DNA of 5,194 nucleotides from NCBI GenBank assembly GCA_003505715.1, contig DNXU01000448.1, positions 1,344-6,537 of the forward strand, in the 5' to 3' direction. Both the position numbers and the translations under genes were made by a program. This DNA comes from Cyanobacteria bacterium UBA8803 (GTDB lineage: Bacteria; Cyanobacteriota; Cyanobacteriia; Cyanobacteriales; Coleofasciculaceae). Below the pieces are notes generated by a model. The model was not told where the DNA came from. It ran no database searches and worked only from the letters and a program-made list of their open reading frames with translations. Shown in pieces: positions 5,159 to 5,194 of the stretch (positions are counted from its first letter, which is position 1; each line of letters begins with the position of its first letter).

Positions 5159-5194
5159 GTTAAACACCCATCATATCTGTAGGGGCGGGTTTAG
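5151..5194. repeat. Dispersed intergenic repeat, copy 2 (runs to window edge)
   Basis: This 44-bp copy starts CATGTCCGGTTAAAC and includes GTAGGGGCGGGTTTAG at the window edge, 105 bp after the start of copy 1. Its length beyond 5194 is unknown. The GTAGGGGCGGGTTTA word recalls palindromic repeats found between genes in filamentous cyanobacteria; I recognise the style but cannot name a family. Confidence 0.8.

Larger units (their letters stand above)
5022..5194. other. Non-coding repeat-bearing region downstream of the GH3 gene
   Basis: No coding frame is supportable here. The first 24 bp after the GH3 stop hold only a weak 5-bp stem (AGGGG 5026-5030 with CTCCT 5036-5040, one G-T pair). The rest is two repeat copies, a palindrome between them, and an A/T-rich stretch with TAATAT (5093-5098) facing ATATTA (5113-5118). 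The region continues past the window edge. Confidence 0.7.

Noticed and set aside
5046..5194. CRISPR array
   Set aside because: There are only two copies, separated by 62 bp rather than a 30-40 bp spacer, with no further units in view and no cas genes.

Overview
The window looks like a chromosomal segment from a cyanobacterium. The main evidence is six copies of the octamer GCGATCGC (HIP1) in 5.2 kb, all inside genes, and short heptanucleotide tandem repeats of the kind common in filamentous cyanobacteria. The dispersed repeat at the right edge, with the words TGTCCGGTTAAAC and GTAGGGGCGGGTTTAG, resembles repeats I associate with Oscillatoria/Microcoleus-type genomes; that lineage guess is from memory and inference, not a search.

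Layout from left to right. A CAACCAA heptamer array (1-34) abuts the stop codon of der (35-1420, minus strand), which encodes the double-GTPase ribosome assembly factor Der/EngA. A 339-bp divergent intergenic region (1421-1759) holds a second heptamer array, several small palindromes and an unusually protein-like antisense reading frame, but no clear promoter. Then come a small four-helix EamA/ArnE-like membrane protein (1760-2128, plus strand), a GT4-type glycosyltransferase (2130-3260, minus strand) and a glycoside hydrolase family 3 enzyme with NagZ-type catalytic motifs (3261-5021, plus strand). The last 173 bp are non-coding and carry two copies of a ~44-bp repeat spaced 105 bp apart plus a near-perfect palindrome; the second copy runs to the window edge.

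The genes alternate in strand (-, +, -, +), so none share an operon. The packing is tight: the membrane protein and glycosyltransferase converge with one base between their stop codons, and the glycosyltransferase and GH3 frames abut head-to-head at their longest possible starts, which probably means at least one start is placed too far upstream. Three of the four genes could act on envelope glycans (a lipid-linked sugar flippase-like protein, a sugar transferase, a peptidoglycan amino-sugar hydrolase), but this link is inference from family membership and adjacency only. I see no CRISPR array, tRNA, rRNA, transposase or phage gene, and no convincing new multi-gene system; the most interesting signals are the repeats and the intergenic structure.
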